A stretch of DNA of 64,000 nt, from NCBI RefSeq assembly GCF_016918505.1, contig NZ_JAFFPZ010000005.1, positions 145,158 to 209,157 on the forward strand, in the 5' to 3' direction. Of this stretch, positions 43,196 to 52,457 are shown piece after piece. The notes beneath the pieces were generated by a model that did no database searches, was not told the origin of the DNA, and was given only the letters and a program-made list of their open reading frames with translations. Source of the DNA: Desulforhopalus vacuolatus (GTDB taxonomy: Bacteria; Desulfobacterota; Desulfobulbia; Desulfobulbales; Desulfocapsaceae). Numbering within the stretch: the first letter of the stretch is position 1; each line of letters opens with the position of its first letter. A program made the position numbers and the translations under genes.

Positions 43196-44530
43196 GTGGA
43201 GCAGGGACATAGCGCAGCCGGGAAGAGCAGGATCGGAAGGGAGCGTCAGGTCGTCATTATTATGACGGATATGGTGCATTATTCCAGTATTACGGCAGAG
43301 ATGACACCCACTGAGATCTGTGCCTTTCTCTCAAATTATCACAGCAATATCCACAGTATCCTTGAAGATGAGGCTTTTCAGCCGATGGAGATTGAACCCA
43401 TCGCCGGTGATGGTGGTATCATCACCTTTGACAAGCGTCCTGGGGAGACTCCTTCCGGAATCTGTACGCGGGCTCTGCTGGTGGCAATGCGTCTCACCTG
43501 TGCAATCAGTGAATCACGCCTTGTTTCCACCCGCATGGGCCTGATGCTTGGCTATATTGTTGAGTCAAAAATTGGCGAAAAAACGGTGAAGAACGGCTCT
43601 TGTCTTGCTGTTGCCAGCCGTCTCGAAGAGCTTTCCGGCTATTTCAACACCTGCTTTCTCATGGACCGCGAGATCGCCCGCTATCAGCAGGGATTTGATG
43701 ACTACGTGGTCAACGTCGCCAAGGTGAGCCTTGCCTGCGTGCCTCATCCGCTCAATCTTTTCACTGTTTATGTTCCCGGCAGTTCCTGTGTTCCCGAAAA
43801 TGTCGACAAAGAAAAACTCAAGGAAATGATTCGCCATAAAAATCAGGCGATGGAACTGTTCTCTGGCAACATGCTGAAGAATATCGTGCCGGATTTCCCC
43901 CAGGTGTATAAAGAGCTGCTTGAAAGCCAGGCGATGTTCCAGAAACTCACCGGTACTGTTGACCATGCAACCGGTCGAATTTTTGAGTATATCCGTGAAA
44001 TACCCCAGCCTGGAATCAGTTTCAGGAATCATGGCATGGAGATGCTGGAGAAGAACCGAAGTTTCTTTGGTAAGCGTCTTCTCCACCTCTCAAAAGAGTT
44101 ACTGCGGGCGATGAATCCTGATGTATTTGAGGTGCTGGTGGAGAACACCGAATGGGAACAGTACTTCAAGCTGGAGTGGTTTCACGAAGGAGATACTATT
44201 ATTGAGAGTGGCGCTGAGGCACAGGGTATCTACTACATTGACTACGGCAGGGTCTGCACGTACACCCCCGAGGGAAAACTGCTTTCCACGATGACAGCCG
44301 GGGCAGTTTTCGGCGAGATGGCCTGTTTTGGCAATGAGAAGAAAAAGAATACTGTGATTATTGCGTGCACCGAGACAGTGATCCGGCGAATCACCCCGGA
44401 GAATTTAAAAAAGCTGCCGATGATTATCAAAATATTTGAGACGATTGCCGAGAACCGCAAAAAGGATATTTCGAATTGCCAGGAACAGGAGTTCTACAGC
44501 AGTAGAGACAAAAAATTCCCACGACCATGA
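43196..44530 (+). CDS. Class III nucleotidyl cyclase-like domain fused to a cNMP-binding domain
   Basis: About 444 residues. Residues about 15-175 form a class III cyclase-homology domain: first metal Asp in VVIIMTDMVHYSS, second in EPIAGDGGIITFDK. The C-terminal 120 residues form a cyclic-nucleotide-binding domain (FHEGDTIIESGAEAQGIYYIDYGRV, AGAVFGEMACFGN, TVIRRITPENLKKLP); the usual phosphate-binding Arg of the FGE-x-A motif is not obvious after GEMACF. A helical region links them. Making and sensing a cyclic nucleotide in one soluble chain would be a self-contained feedback unit. Start uncertain: GTG 43196 is used; TTG 43169 and ATG 43262 are alternatives and none has a good ribosome site. 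Confidence 0.75.
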   Translation: MEQGHSAAGKSRIGRERQVVIIMTDMVHYSSITAEMTPTEICAFLSNYHSNIHSILEDEAFQPMEIEPIAGDGGIITFDKRPGETPSGICTRALLVAMRLTCAISESRLVSTRMGLMLGYIVESKIGEKTVKNGSCLAVASRLEELSGYFNTCFLMDREIARYQQGFDDYVVNVAKVSLACVPHPLNLFTVYVPGSSCVPENVDKEKLKEMIRHKNQAMELFSGNMLKNIVPDFPQVYKELLESQAMFQKLTGTVDHATGRIFEYIREIPQPGISFRNHGMEMLEKNRSFFGKRLLHLSKELLRAMNPDVFEVLVENTEWEQYFKLEWFHEGDTIIESGAEAQGIYYIDYGRVCTYTPEGKLLSTMTAGAVFGEMACFGNEKKKNTVIIACTETVIRRITPENLKKLPMIIKIFETIAENRKKDISNCQEQEFYSSRDKKFPRP

Positions 44531-44616
44531 CTGGTTGCGGGATTTTTTTTGTCTGGCCTGGTCTGCAGTTTGTAACCACGAATGGACACGAATAAACACG
44601 AATTATTACTCATACC

Positions 44617-44957
44617 ATTCCTATTAAGTTGTGACCGTACTAAATGCCATTTTCACTTTCTATTGGCGAATTCAAAGGCAGGGGGATGGGAGGCAGGAGA
44701 AAGGAGACGGGAGACAGGGAAAAGCAAAAGACGGAACAGCGAAAAACTTTTTGCCAACGAATAAAAGCTCTAATCATGCGAATAAAAGCAAAAAACTTTA
44801 AGAAGTTACGCTTTTATAAGAAATGCCCTTTTTCGCATGATTAGACCATTTCTATTAAGTTATGCTCTTTTTACATCCTGTTTATTCATTCGTAATCACA
44901 AAAAAAGATGTCCACGCAGCCTCGATCTCTGGTCAATACAAAATGTAAATGGTATCA
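44617..44957. repeat. Complete family-2 MITE-like repeat
   Basis: Nearly identical to 38043-38360: same TACTAAATGCCATTTTCACT start, GAGACGGGAG blocks and TACAAAATGTAAATGGTATC end. A CCACGAATGGACACG stretch precedes it at 44576. Confidence 0.8.
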
Positions 44958-44976
44958 TTCACTGGCAGAGCGTTTG

Positions 44977-45012
44977 AAAAAAAAGCCGTCTGCGGTCGAA
45001 ACCGGAGACGGC
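44977..45012 (-). terminator. Rho-independent terminator of the DAHP synthase gene
   Basis: GCCGTCT pairs with AGACGGC; on the minus strand it is followed by eight T. It lies about 20 bp after the stop. Confidence 0.93.
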
Positions 45013-45031
45013 GGGAAACTTCTTTACTTTG

Positions 45032-46381
45032 TCAGCTGCGGATCATGTCAGCAAGCTGAAAAGCGACCTCAAGACTCTGTTCTGAATTGAGGCGTGGGTC
45101 ACAGGTCGTTTCGTAGTTCTGCGACAACTCTTCATCAACGATATTATGGGCACCGCCGGTGCATTCCGTAACATCGTTGCCGGTCATTTCCAGGTGAATC
45201 CCTCCGGGAATTGTCCCCTCTGCCCAGTGAGTTTCAAAGAAGCAGGTGATCTCAGAGACGATATCGTTGAAATTTCTAGTCTTATGACCGGAACTGGCGG
45301 TGTAGGTGTTGGCGTGCATCGGATCACAGCTCCAGACTACATGCATTCCCTCCCGTTTTATCTCCCGCAGCAGTGGCGGCAGTACCTTCTCCACATTGTC
45401 TTTGCCAAGGCGGGTGATAATGGTCAGCCGTCCCTTTTCATTATCTGGATTGAGGACGTTAATCAGCCGTTTCACTTCATCGATGTCGTGTTTTGGCCCG
45501 AGTTTCAGGCCGAGGGGATTGTGTACTCCACGCAGAAACTCTACATGAGCCCCGTCGATCTGGCGGGTACGTTCCCCAATCCATACAAGGTGTGCGGAGC
45601 AGTCATACCACTTTTCGGTAATGTGGTCGAGACGGGTGAGCGACTCTTCATACCCAAGCAGCAGGGCCTCATGGGATGTGTAGAACTGGGTCTGCTCGAT
45701 CTGCGGCAACTCTGAACTGATGCCAATGGTCTCCATGAACTGGATTGCCTGACTGATCTGTTTGGCGAGGCGATTATAACTGCGACCCATTGGAGATGCT
45801 GCGACAAATTCCTGATTCCATGCCTGCACCCGCTGTAGAGAGCCGAAACCACCGTGGGTGAAGGCACGCAGCAGATTGAGGGTTGATGCCGCCATGTTAT
45901 AACCCTGAAGCATGTTCTTCGGATTAGGGGTACGGGCAGCCTTGGTGAACTCTGCACCGTTGACCATGTCTCCTCGATAAGAGGGAAGTTCAACACCATC
46001 CCTGGTCTCGATGTCGGAAGAACGCGGCTTGGCGAACTGGCCGGCGATACGGCCCAGCTTGATAATCGGGATTTCACCTGCGTAGGTGAGCACGACAGAC
46101 ATCTGCAGCAGTACTTTCAGCTTTTCACGGATATTGAGAGCAGTGACATTGCTGAAGTTTTCAGAGCAGTCACCCCCCTGGAGAAGGAAGGCTTTGCCGT
46201 CCACGGCATCAGCAAGTTCTTTCTTCAGGGAACGAATCTCTCCGGCAAAGACCAGCGGTGGCAGCAGGGAGAGTTTATCACGTACCTTTTTTTCCGCCTC
46301 TTTACTGGGCCAGAGGGGTTGTTGCAGGGCGTTGAAGTTTCGCCAGCTTGATTTGTTCCAGTTTTTCTGTTCAGTCGTCAT
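45032..46381 (-). CDS. Class II 3-deoxy-7-phosphoheptulonate (DAHP) synthase
   Basis: 449 residues. Class II signatures: WNKSSWRNFNALQQPLWP, PPLVFAGEIRSLKKEL, GKAFLLQGGDCSENF, PIIKLGRIAGQFAKPRSS, the metal-site HEALLLGYEE, VWIGERTR and HVVWSCDPMHANTYTASSGHKTRNF with catalytic Glu/Asp downstream (HLEMTGNDVTECTGG). It condenses erythrose-4-phosphate and phosphoenolpyruvate at the head of the shikimate pathway. It is transcribed alone, with ribosome site AGGA and its own terminator. The class II form is usual in plants and actinobacteria and also occurs in many proteobacteria. Confidence 0.95.
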   Translation of the reverse strand: MTTEQKNWNKSSWRNFNALQQPLWPSKEAEKKVRDKLSLLPPLVFAGEIRSLKKELADAVDGKAFLLQGGDCSENFSNVTALNIREKLKVLLQMSVVLTYAGEIPIIKLGRIAGQFAKPRSSDIETRDGVELPSYRGDMVNGAEFTKAARTPNPKNMLQGYNMAASTLNLLRAFTHGGFGSLQRVQAWNQEFVAASPMGRSYNRLAKQISQAIQFMETIGISSELPQIEQTQFYTSHEALLLGYEESLTRLDHITEKWYDCSAHLVWIGERTRQIDGAHVEFLRGVHNPLGLKLGPKHDIDEVKRLINVLNPDNEKGRLTIITRLGKDNVEKVLPPLLREIKREGMHVVWSCDPMHANTYTASSGHKTRNFNDIVSEITCFFETHWAEGTIPGGIHLEMTGNDVTECTGGAHNIVDEELSQNYETTCDPRLNSEQSLEVAFQLADMIRS

Positions 46382-46422
46382 TGCTATTCCTGAGTTTCAA
46401 AGGTTTCGCGCCTTCATGATTA

Positions 46423-46977
46423 TCATTTCTTTAAATCGAGAATACAGTGCGGTAGATCGAAGGCGTTTAAAATACGTAATTCACGCTCCCGTTTTGCTTC
46501 CGACGGGGCAGGGAGTAACGGGCGGGAAAGCCACTGCTGCTCAAGCATTTCACGTGAAGGAAGAGAGTGTAAACCATGTTCAAGAACTCTGCCACTTTTG
46601 GTCTCAAGAACTTCGGCATCCTGACCGTTGAAAACCACGGCAAGGGGCAGACAAAATTGCGGGTGCCATACCCGTGCGGCGGCAATTGCTGAGCGTTCCC
46701 GACTGACCAGCGAGCCCGGCGCGCAGCGCAGCATCACCAAAGGGGTTTCACCGCAGAAAGCGATAAGATCAAGAAATGAGATCACTTCCCGTCCGGAGAT
46801 GGTTGTAGTGATGATCTCCCCGCCAAGCAACTCCTCCCGTGCAAAGTTTTTCTCCTCTACCAGCATTCGTGCAAGCTGCTGGCGGATACGTTCGTCATCG
46901 GTATCCACCTTTTCTTCTCCGGTAAGGAAGTCGTTTACCTTGCCATAATTCAGAATGTGTGAAGTTTCCTGCTGCAT
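46423..46977 (-). CDS. Type I restriction enzyme R protein N-terminal (HSDR_N-like) domain protein
   Basis: 184 residues from ATG at 46977 (MQQETSHILNYGKVNDFLTG), which has AAGGGACAG upstream; an upstream extension lacks similarity. The order DERIRQQLARMLVEEKNFAREELLGG...GREVISFLDLIAFCGETPLVMLRCAPGSLVSRERSAIAAARV matches small stand-alone HSDR_N nuclease-fold proteins, although the catalytic E-x-K core is degenerate. It lies 30 bp downstream of letB and may be co-transcribed. Its role is unknown; the proximity to a lipid-transport gene is probably coincidental. Confidence 0.7.
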   Translation of the reverse strand: MQQETSHILNYGKVNDFLTGEEKVDTDDERIRQQLARMLVEEKNFAREELLGGEIITTTISGREVISFLDLIAFCGETPLVMLRCAPGSLVSRERSAIAAARVWHPQFCLPLAVVFNGQDAEVLETKSGRVLEHGLHSLPSREMLEQQWLSRPLLPAPSEAKRERELRILNAFDLPHCILDLKK

Positions 46978-47006
46978 GGTTTCTGTCCCTTTTGAGTTCT
47001 GAGTTC

Positions 47007-49700
47007 TTATTTGAGATACTTGCCGCCATCCTCTTTTTCCAGAATCTGTACATTCGGTTCCCAGTCCAGCCACTTTTCTTCCGGGGTTTCGTGCAGGACA
47101 TAAAGCTGCCCCGGTTTCGCCCGTTTGCTGGCTTCCTTGTTATCGGGGGTAGCGAAGGCGATGCCACCTTTGAGCATTGATTCAAGAGAACCGGTCTGCA
47201 CTGTTACTCCGGAGAAAATTCCACCCTCAATCCGTGCTCCGCTGATGTTCCAGAAGCAGGTGTTCTCTCGGACAATAGGGGCGAAGCGGGATTTGATGGA
47301 AATGAAGATCTGCACTTTCTGAAAGGTGGACGAAAGTTCGTAACCGGTTACCTCACCGACCTTGATTTCTCGGTAATAGACCGGTGAACCGACACTGATT
47401 GAGCCGAGATGGGTGGTTTCCAGTACAACGCCGAGTCCCTCCGCATTGGCAATGTCGCCAAGGGGTGCCCTGTCAAGGGCGATGTAATTGTTGGCCGGTT
47501 TGCCGTGACCGGGCAGGAGGGAGAGATGGGCGCCGAAGATCAGTGCCTGCGGATTTTTCACTCCGGTTATGTTGATCTCCGCCCCTGTAACCCACAGCAT
47601 GGTTCCTTCCCGGAAGAGGTCACGGGCCTCGCGCTGGATGCGCAACCTCGCCTGCACGTTCTTCATCTTCCTGTCAAGTTTGAGAGAGAGTATCCGGCCG
47701 ATACTGATGCCTTTATAGAGTACCGGGCTCTGCTCGCGCAGCCCCGTACTCTCAGACAGAATGACGGTGATGCCGAAGCAGTCGGCGTCTTTTGCTTCAG
47801 CGAGATCTTTGTAAAGCTGCCACGGCTCTCCTTTCTTCTTCGGCCAGGCTCCGGGAATATTGACCATACTGATGCCACCGGCAGCCATGGCAAGCAGCGA
47901 ATCGGTGCGTATGTCCAGTCCGCTCAGTCCGGCGTTCACCTGCACGCCGCCGGCATAGTAGAAACGGGAGGCGTCAGTGACCAGTTTGTCGAAGTTTTTG
48001 TAGACAAGGGCGTTAATAAGGACGTGATCCTTTTTATCGAGACGGAAATCACGTATCTCGCCGATCTGCACGCTCTTATAAAGGAGGGGCGCACCGATAG
48101 AAAGTGATGAACTTCTCTCCGCGCTGAGCTGGATGAGCCGTCCTTTCTGCTGCAGCACTGGTGTTGCGGCAGTTGCTTCGCCATATCCAGAGTAAAGCGG
48201 GAAGCTGTCACCGTCTTGAATTGCCTTCCCCTGTTGCGGAGTAGCAAAACTGATGCCGCCGAAGAACATGGTGGCCAGCGGTCCGGTCTCTACGCTGAAC
48301 CCGGTGCTGACATTTGCCTTCACCTTCATCCCGGACTGCAGCCAGAAGACGCTGCTGCGGTTGAGGAGGTGGAGGTATTCTTCGTAAAGGTAGATATGGG
48401 TTTTTAACTTTCCACTGTTCCCCTCAATATTGATTGCGACTACTTCGCCGACCTGGATATTCTTATAGAAGACCGGTGAACCTGCAGTAACTTCCGAGGT
48501 ATTGGCGGAGGTAAGATAGAGGCTGCTGCCGGAGCGCAAAGGAAGCTCTGGTGGCGGTGTGGGCAGCAGGGTAAAGTGGTCGCGGAACGTCCCTTTGCCG
48601 GGGCGGAAGGTGATGTAGGCACCGCTGATCAACCGGTCAAGGTTGTCGACCCCCGCAGGGCTGAGCCTGGTTTTCACCAGCCAGAAGGCAGACGAGTCGC
48701 GAAGAATACGTTCTGCCTGCGGGTCGAGTTGAATATGGGCGGTAATCTTTGGGAAGTCAGCCTGGTTCATCTCCACTGATTTCACTACTCCGGCCACCAG
48801 TCCGCGATACATTACTTTGGTGACGCCTTCAACAATACCGTCACTTGAGGTGAGGTCAAGGGTAAGTGGCAGACCGTATTCCGCTTCGGCAGAGTTGGCA
48901 TAGAGTTTGAATGAATCACCGTTTTTTGCCAGCGGGCTCTTCTCTTCGATGGTGGGCGTAAAGAGCTGGATACCTCCGCGCAAAAGGGCCGCCATTGATT
49001 CCACATGCACCTCGACACTGGAGAGAGTGCCGCGGATATCCAGGCCGCTGACGTTGCAAAAACGGCTGCCGCTGTGAACCAGATTCTCATAGTGTGGTTT
49101 GATCAGTGCATGGATAATGACGGAGGAGTCATTGTTGAGCTGGGTCTGTTCTACTTCGCCAATGAGGACGTTACTGAAATAGATACCGCTGCCAGTCTGG
49201 ATAGAGCCGAGGTCTTCGGCCTTGAGCTGAACGTGCAGGCCGGGGGTGTTTTTCGGCGGAGGTGGTGGCTCTTCGGCGGCGATGAACTCATCACAGAAGA
49301 CTCTGGACTCTCCTGCCTGCATATTGATGTAAGAACCGGAAAAGATAGTCTCCAGACCGGTTATTGAAGAGGCTGAGAGCTGAGGACGCACCACCCAGAA
49401 AACAGTGTCTTCCACCAGCGCGTTTTTCACCTGTGAATCCATCTTCAAGGTGGCCACGAGGCGGGACTGCTTGATATCCGGGCTGATTTCGGTCACGGTT
49501 CCCACCGGGATACCACGCACCATTACTTTGGTCTTGCCTGCGGTAACACCGCTGGCGCTGTGCAGCATCAGGGTAATGTCGATGCCGGCGTTTTGATAGA
49601 CGTTCCACAGCAGAGATGCGCAGATAACAGCTGCCACGATGGGCAGAATCCAGATCGGCGAGATTCCCCTGTTTTTCAGGATGGCAGGTTTTTGAGTCAT
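47007..49700 (-). CDS. letB: Seven-MCE-domain intermembrane lipid transport protein (LetB/YebT-like)
   Basis: 897 residues from ATG at 49700, which overlaps the letA stop (ATGA). One N-terminal membrane helix (ISPIWILPIVAAVICASLLWNVY) is followed by seven MCE units, each with the repeated pattern of a G-x-VTAG/SI-x-G turn and a YK-x-IQVGEV strand, starting near GIDITLMLHSASG, GLHVQLKAEDLG, YGLPLTLDLTSS, SSLYLTSANTSE, RLIQLSAERSS, FGITVILSEST and LGVVLETTHLG. Seven domains match LetB rather than the three-domain PqiB. The protein would form a tube across the periplasm carrying lipids between membranes, with LetA as the inner-membrane partner. Confidence 0.9.
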   Translation of the reverse strand: MTQKPAILKNRGISPIWILPIVAAVICASLLWNVYQNAGIDITLMLHSASGVTAGKTKVMVRGIPVGTVTEISPDIKQSRLVATLKMDSQVKNALVEDTVFWVVRPQLSASSITGLETIFSGSYINMQAGESRVFCDEFIAAEEPPPPPKNTPGLHVQLKAEDLGSIQTGSGIYFSNVLIGEVEQTQLNNDSSVIIHALIKPHYENLVHSGSRFCNVSGLDIRGTLSSVEVHVESMAALLRGGIQLFTPTIEEKSPLAKNGDSFKLYANSAEAEYGLPLTLDLTSSDGIVEGVTKVMYRGLVAGVVKSVEMNQADFPKITAHIQLDPQAERILRDSSAFWLVKTRLSPAGVDNLDRLISGAYITFRPGKGTFRDHFTLLPTPPPELPLRSGSSLYLTSANTSEVTAGSPVFYKNIQVGEVVAINIEGNSGKLKTHIYLYEEYLHLLNRSSVFWLQSGMKVKANVSTGFSVETGPLATMFFGGISFATPQQGKAIQDGDSFPLYSGYGEATAATPVLQQKGRLIQLSAERSSSLSIGAPLLYKSVQIGEIRDFRLDKKDHVLINALVYKNFDKLVTDASRFYYAGGVQVNAGLSGLDIRTDSLLAMAAGGISMVNIPGAWPKKKGEPWQLYKDLAEAKDADCFGITVILSESTGLREQSPVLYKGISIGRILSLKLDRKMKNVQARLRIQREARDLFREGTMLWVTGAEINITGVKNPQALIFGAHLSLLPGHGKPANNYIALDRAPLGDIANAEGLGVVLETTHLGSISVGSPVYYREIKVGEVTGYELSSTFQKVQIFISIKSRFAPIVRENTCFWNISGARIEGGIFSGVTVQTGSLESMLKGGIAFATPDNKEASKRAKPGQLYVLHETPEEKWLDWEPNVQILEKEDGGKYLK

Positions 49701-50980
49701 GATGAATGTGAGGATGGAAGAAAAAGGGTACGATCCCACATGGTTCGCGGATCGAAGGTTTCTGCGGCGGTCATGGTAAGGGTGACAACGATGCAGAACC
49801 AGGTGCAGCCGGGAGCGGCCCAGGTGGTGCTGACGAAGCCAAAATCGACCATTGCTGCCATCAGCGAGATGACGAAGATATCAAGCATCGACCAGCGGCC
49901 GATAAAGGTGATGAAGCGATACATCTTTGTCTTGCGGCGCAGCGAGGCCTCCGGCAGACTGTGGCAGAGCAGCAGAATGCTCAGCCCAATCACCTTGAAG
50001 ACCGGTACCAGTATCGAAGCGCAGAGAATGACTGCGCCGACGAAATAGGAGCCGCTGTGAAAGAAGTAGATGATGCCATCAAGGATGGTGGAGTTTTGCG
50101 CCGAACCGAGGAAATCCACCTTCATGATCGGCAGCAGATTGGCCGGAAAAAGCAGCAGGACGGCGCTGGTAACGAGGACTGTGGTGCGGGAATTCGACTG
50201 CGGCTTGCGGCGGTGAACGATGGAGCCGCAGCGCGGGCACGGTTTCCCGCTCCAGCTTTTGTTGAGCAGCTTGTGACAGGTGTGGCAGAGAAAGATGTCG
50301 TGTTCTGCGGCGGTCTCCCCCATGCTTTCTTTGAAAAGGAGAGGAACGGGGGCTCCGGGGGAGAGGGCGTCAATTTTCAGCCAGAACATATCCCTGTCGA
50401 TAACTGCCGAGGTTCCCAGAACGAGCAGTACAAGAGCAATAAAACAGAAAAAACCGGCTAGATATTCGATATGGGCTATGGGCAGCATCTTGATGATGGA
50501 GACAAGGATGCCGAGGAGGTAGACATCGAGCATTGCCCAGTCCGTAAGCTGCAGCCAGGCGCGGAAGAGACTCCCTGTCCAGCGGCTCCTGCGGTGGAAA
50601 AAGAGATTGAAACTGACCGCAAAGCTGAACAAAAGTGTTAAAAGGGGGAGAATAGCCGCCGAGAAAGAGACGGCCAGGGCGACAAAATAGTATTTCATCT
50701 CAAAGAGGTGTAGTATGGATTCCAGCAGATTGGCGGAGTCTTTGAACCCGAAGGCGTCCAGTTGCAGCAGTGGCAACAGCAGGGCGGGGAAGAAGAGCAG
50801 CAGCCCGCTCAATGAAGTAGCAAGTGCCTTTGTCTCCGTGCCGCGAACCCGTCTTGCCAGTCGCCGTCCGCAGCGCGGACAACAGAGTGAATGCCCGGCT
50901 TTGAGGGAGGCACTGCTGACCAGAAGGTCGCAGTCGGGGCAGGCGTAAAAAATCTGTGGTGTGAAATCGTCGTTACTCAT
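49697..50980 (-). CDS. letA: PqiA/LetA-family inner-membrane protein
   Basis: 427 residues, the same length as E. coli LetA. Two zinc-ribbon-like Cys pairs: CPDCDLLV...CCPRCGRRLARR near residue 15 and CHTCHKLL...PCPRCGSIVHRR near 235, each preceding four membrane helices (ATSLSGLLLFFPALLLPLLQLDAF; TTVLVTSAVLLLFPANLLPIMKV). The helices and pseudo-twofold layout match PqiA/LetA. It is translationally coupled to the seven-MCE gene, so it probably delivers lipid to that tube. Divergent from prmA across a 108-bp spacer. Confidence 0.93.
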   Translation of the reverse strand: MSNDDFTPQIFYACPDCDLLVSSASLKAGHSLCCPRCGRRLARRVRGTETKALATSLSGLLLFFPALLLPLLQLDAFGFKDSANLLESILHLFEMKYYFVALAVSFSAAILPLLTLLFSFAVSFNLFFHRRSRWTGSLFRAWLQLTDWAMLDVYLLGILVSIIKMLPIAHIEYLAGFFCFIALVLLVLGTSAVIDRDMFWLKIDALSPGAPVPLLFKESMGETAAEHDIFLCHTCHKLLNKSWSGKPCPRCGSIVHRRKPQSNSRTTVLVTSAVLLLFPANLLPIMKVDFLGSAQNSTILDGIIYFFHSGSYFVGAVILCASILVPVFKVIGLSILLLCHSLPEASLRRKTKMYRFITFIGRWSMLDIFVISLMAAMVDFGFVSTTWAAPGCTWFCIVVTLTMTAAETFDPRTMWDRTLFLPSSHSS

Positions 50981-51088
50981 GATTGCACGCAGGAAAAACC
51001 CTTGATTGTGAGAGGAAATTATACTTCGCCATTATACCGTATAAAGAACAAATTGTCATTGCAGGCAAATAACGTCGGGAAAAGTAAA

Positions 51089-51988
51089 ATGGAAGAAAAG
51101 AAAAAGAGCTGGTTGAAGGTTATTGTAGATGCAAATCCAGCGCTGAGTGATGCCCTTGGCGATTTTTTCATGGGTGCCTTCTCTGCAGCAGTGGAGAGTG
51201 GTGCTCCAGATGAACCGGGATGGGGAACTGTTTCCGCCTGGCTTGAACAGGCGGATATCACTGAGGATGAGCGGGAGCAGATTCTTTCGAAGGTGCGGGC
51301 GTATCTTGCCGAACTGGAGTCTGCCATTGGCTGTTCCGGCGGGGTGGTTCGGTATGAGGTGGTGGAAGATCAGGACTGGATGGCAAACTGGAAGAAGTCT
51401 TTTGCTCCCTTCTCCATTGTTGACGGGCTGGTGATTGCTCCCAGCTGGGAAGAGTATAAACCGCAGGAAGGGGAGCAGGTAATCACCATGGATCCCGGCA
51501 TGGCCTTTGGCACAGGTCTCCACGACACCACATCCTTCACCATGGAATTTATCCGTGAGGCGGTGGGAGAAGGGGCGAAGACCCTGCTTGATGTGGGTAC
51601 TGGAACAGGTGTCCTCGGTATGGCCGGACTGCTTTTTGGGGCAGAACGGGTGCTGGGAATTGATAACGATCCCGAGGCAGTTCGTGCCGCAGTTGCCAAT
51701 GTGGAGACGAACGGTCTCGCCGGGAAGATGAAAGTGGAGGAGACCCCGCTTGAGGAAGTGGAAGGGGTGTTTGACATAGTGGCGGCCAATATCATCCACA
51801 ATGTCCTGCTCTCCATGTCCTCGGATCTCGTCGCGCGGCTGGCACCGGGCGGTTCTCTGGTCATCTCGGGAATTCTCGCGGGCAGGCAGACGGAAAATAT
51901 CCAGCGGGTTTTCTCCTGCCTCGGATTGCAGCAGGTGGGCGAGCGCATTGGCAAGGAATGGGTGGCACTGCGGTTTGTCCGGGTGTAA
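51089..51988 (+). CDS. prmA: Ribosomal protein L11 methyltransferase
   Basis: 299 residues from ATG at 51089 (MEEKKKSWLKVIVDANPA). The SAM motifs LLDVGTGTGVLGMAGLLFGAERVLGIDNDPEAVRAA, the PrmA-specific DPGMAFGTGLHDTTSF and the acceptor-site ANIIHNVL are all present. The N-terminal domain (WMANWKKSFAPFSI) matches the L11-binding part of PrmA. It tri-methylates ribosomal protein L11. Ribosome site CGGGA. An open extension upstream overlaps letA on the other strand and is not coding. Confidence 0.95.
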   Translation: MEEKKKSWLKVIVDANPALSDALGDFFMGAFSAAVESGAPDEPGWGTVSAWLEQADITEDEREQILSKVRAYLAELESAIGCSGGVVRYEVVEDQDWMANWKKSFAPFSIVDGLVIAPSWEEYKPQEGEQVITMDPGMAFGTGLHDTTSFTMEFIREAVGEGAKTLLDVGTGTGVLGMAGLLFGAERVLGIDNDPEAVRAAVANVETNGLAGKMKVEETPLEEVEGVFDIVAANIIHNVLLSMSSDLVARLAPGGSLVISGILAGRQTENIQRVFSCLGLQQVGERIGKEWVALRFVRV

Positions 51989-52002
51989 AGGAAATGCCGG
52001 TT

Positions 52003-52225
52003 ACACCTTTTACATTTTGTATTGGCGGATTCAAAAGGGGGACGGGAGACAGGAGACAGGAGACAGGGAAAAGCAAAAGACGGAACAGCGAAAAACTTTT
52101 TGCCAACGAATAAAAGCTCGAAACATGCGAATAAAGGCAAAAAACTTTAAAAAATATTTTAAAATTAAACAAAGAATGCGACTGCGTGGGCATCTTTTTG
52201 GGTGATGGATAAACAGGATGTAAAA
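52003..52225. repeat. Family-2 repeat copy
   Basis: Begins ACCTTTTACATTTTGTATTG directly after prmA, then GGGAGACAGG blocks, AAAACTTTTTGCCAACGAAT and GCGACTGCGTGGGCATC. Right end diverged. Confidence 0.75.
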
Positions 52226-52370
52226 TTGATCGCAATGGTGATAACGGTGGCCTTACACATCATTGGTGAAAAATCGCCACAACAGTGATTCCAGCAATGG
52301 TGTTGTAGAGACAAGGCATGCCTTGTCTACACGGTGACAATAAACGTAATGATAACGGTGGAATGCCTCC
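52225..52370. repeat. Family-3 repeat copy with perfect palindrome at 52309-52328
   Basis: AGACAAGGCATGCCTTGTCT centred at 52318, flanked by CAGTGATTCCAGCAATGGTG and CACGGTGACAATAAACG, similar to 38365-38560. Confidence 0.7.
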
Positions 52371-52457
52371 TTAAACGGGGGCATAATTTAATCGGAATGA
52401 TATAATTTCTTTTCGATAAGAAGAAAAAATAAGATACCCATAACACGGAGGACGTCG

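Noticed and set aside
50891..51088. Upstream extension of prmA
   Set aside because: It overlaps the letA start on the opposite strand, and PrmA homology begins at 51089.
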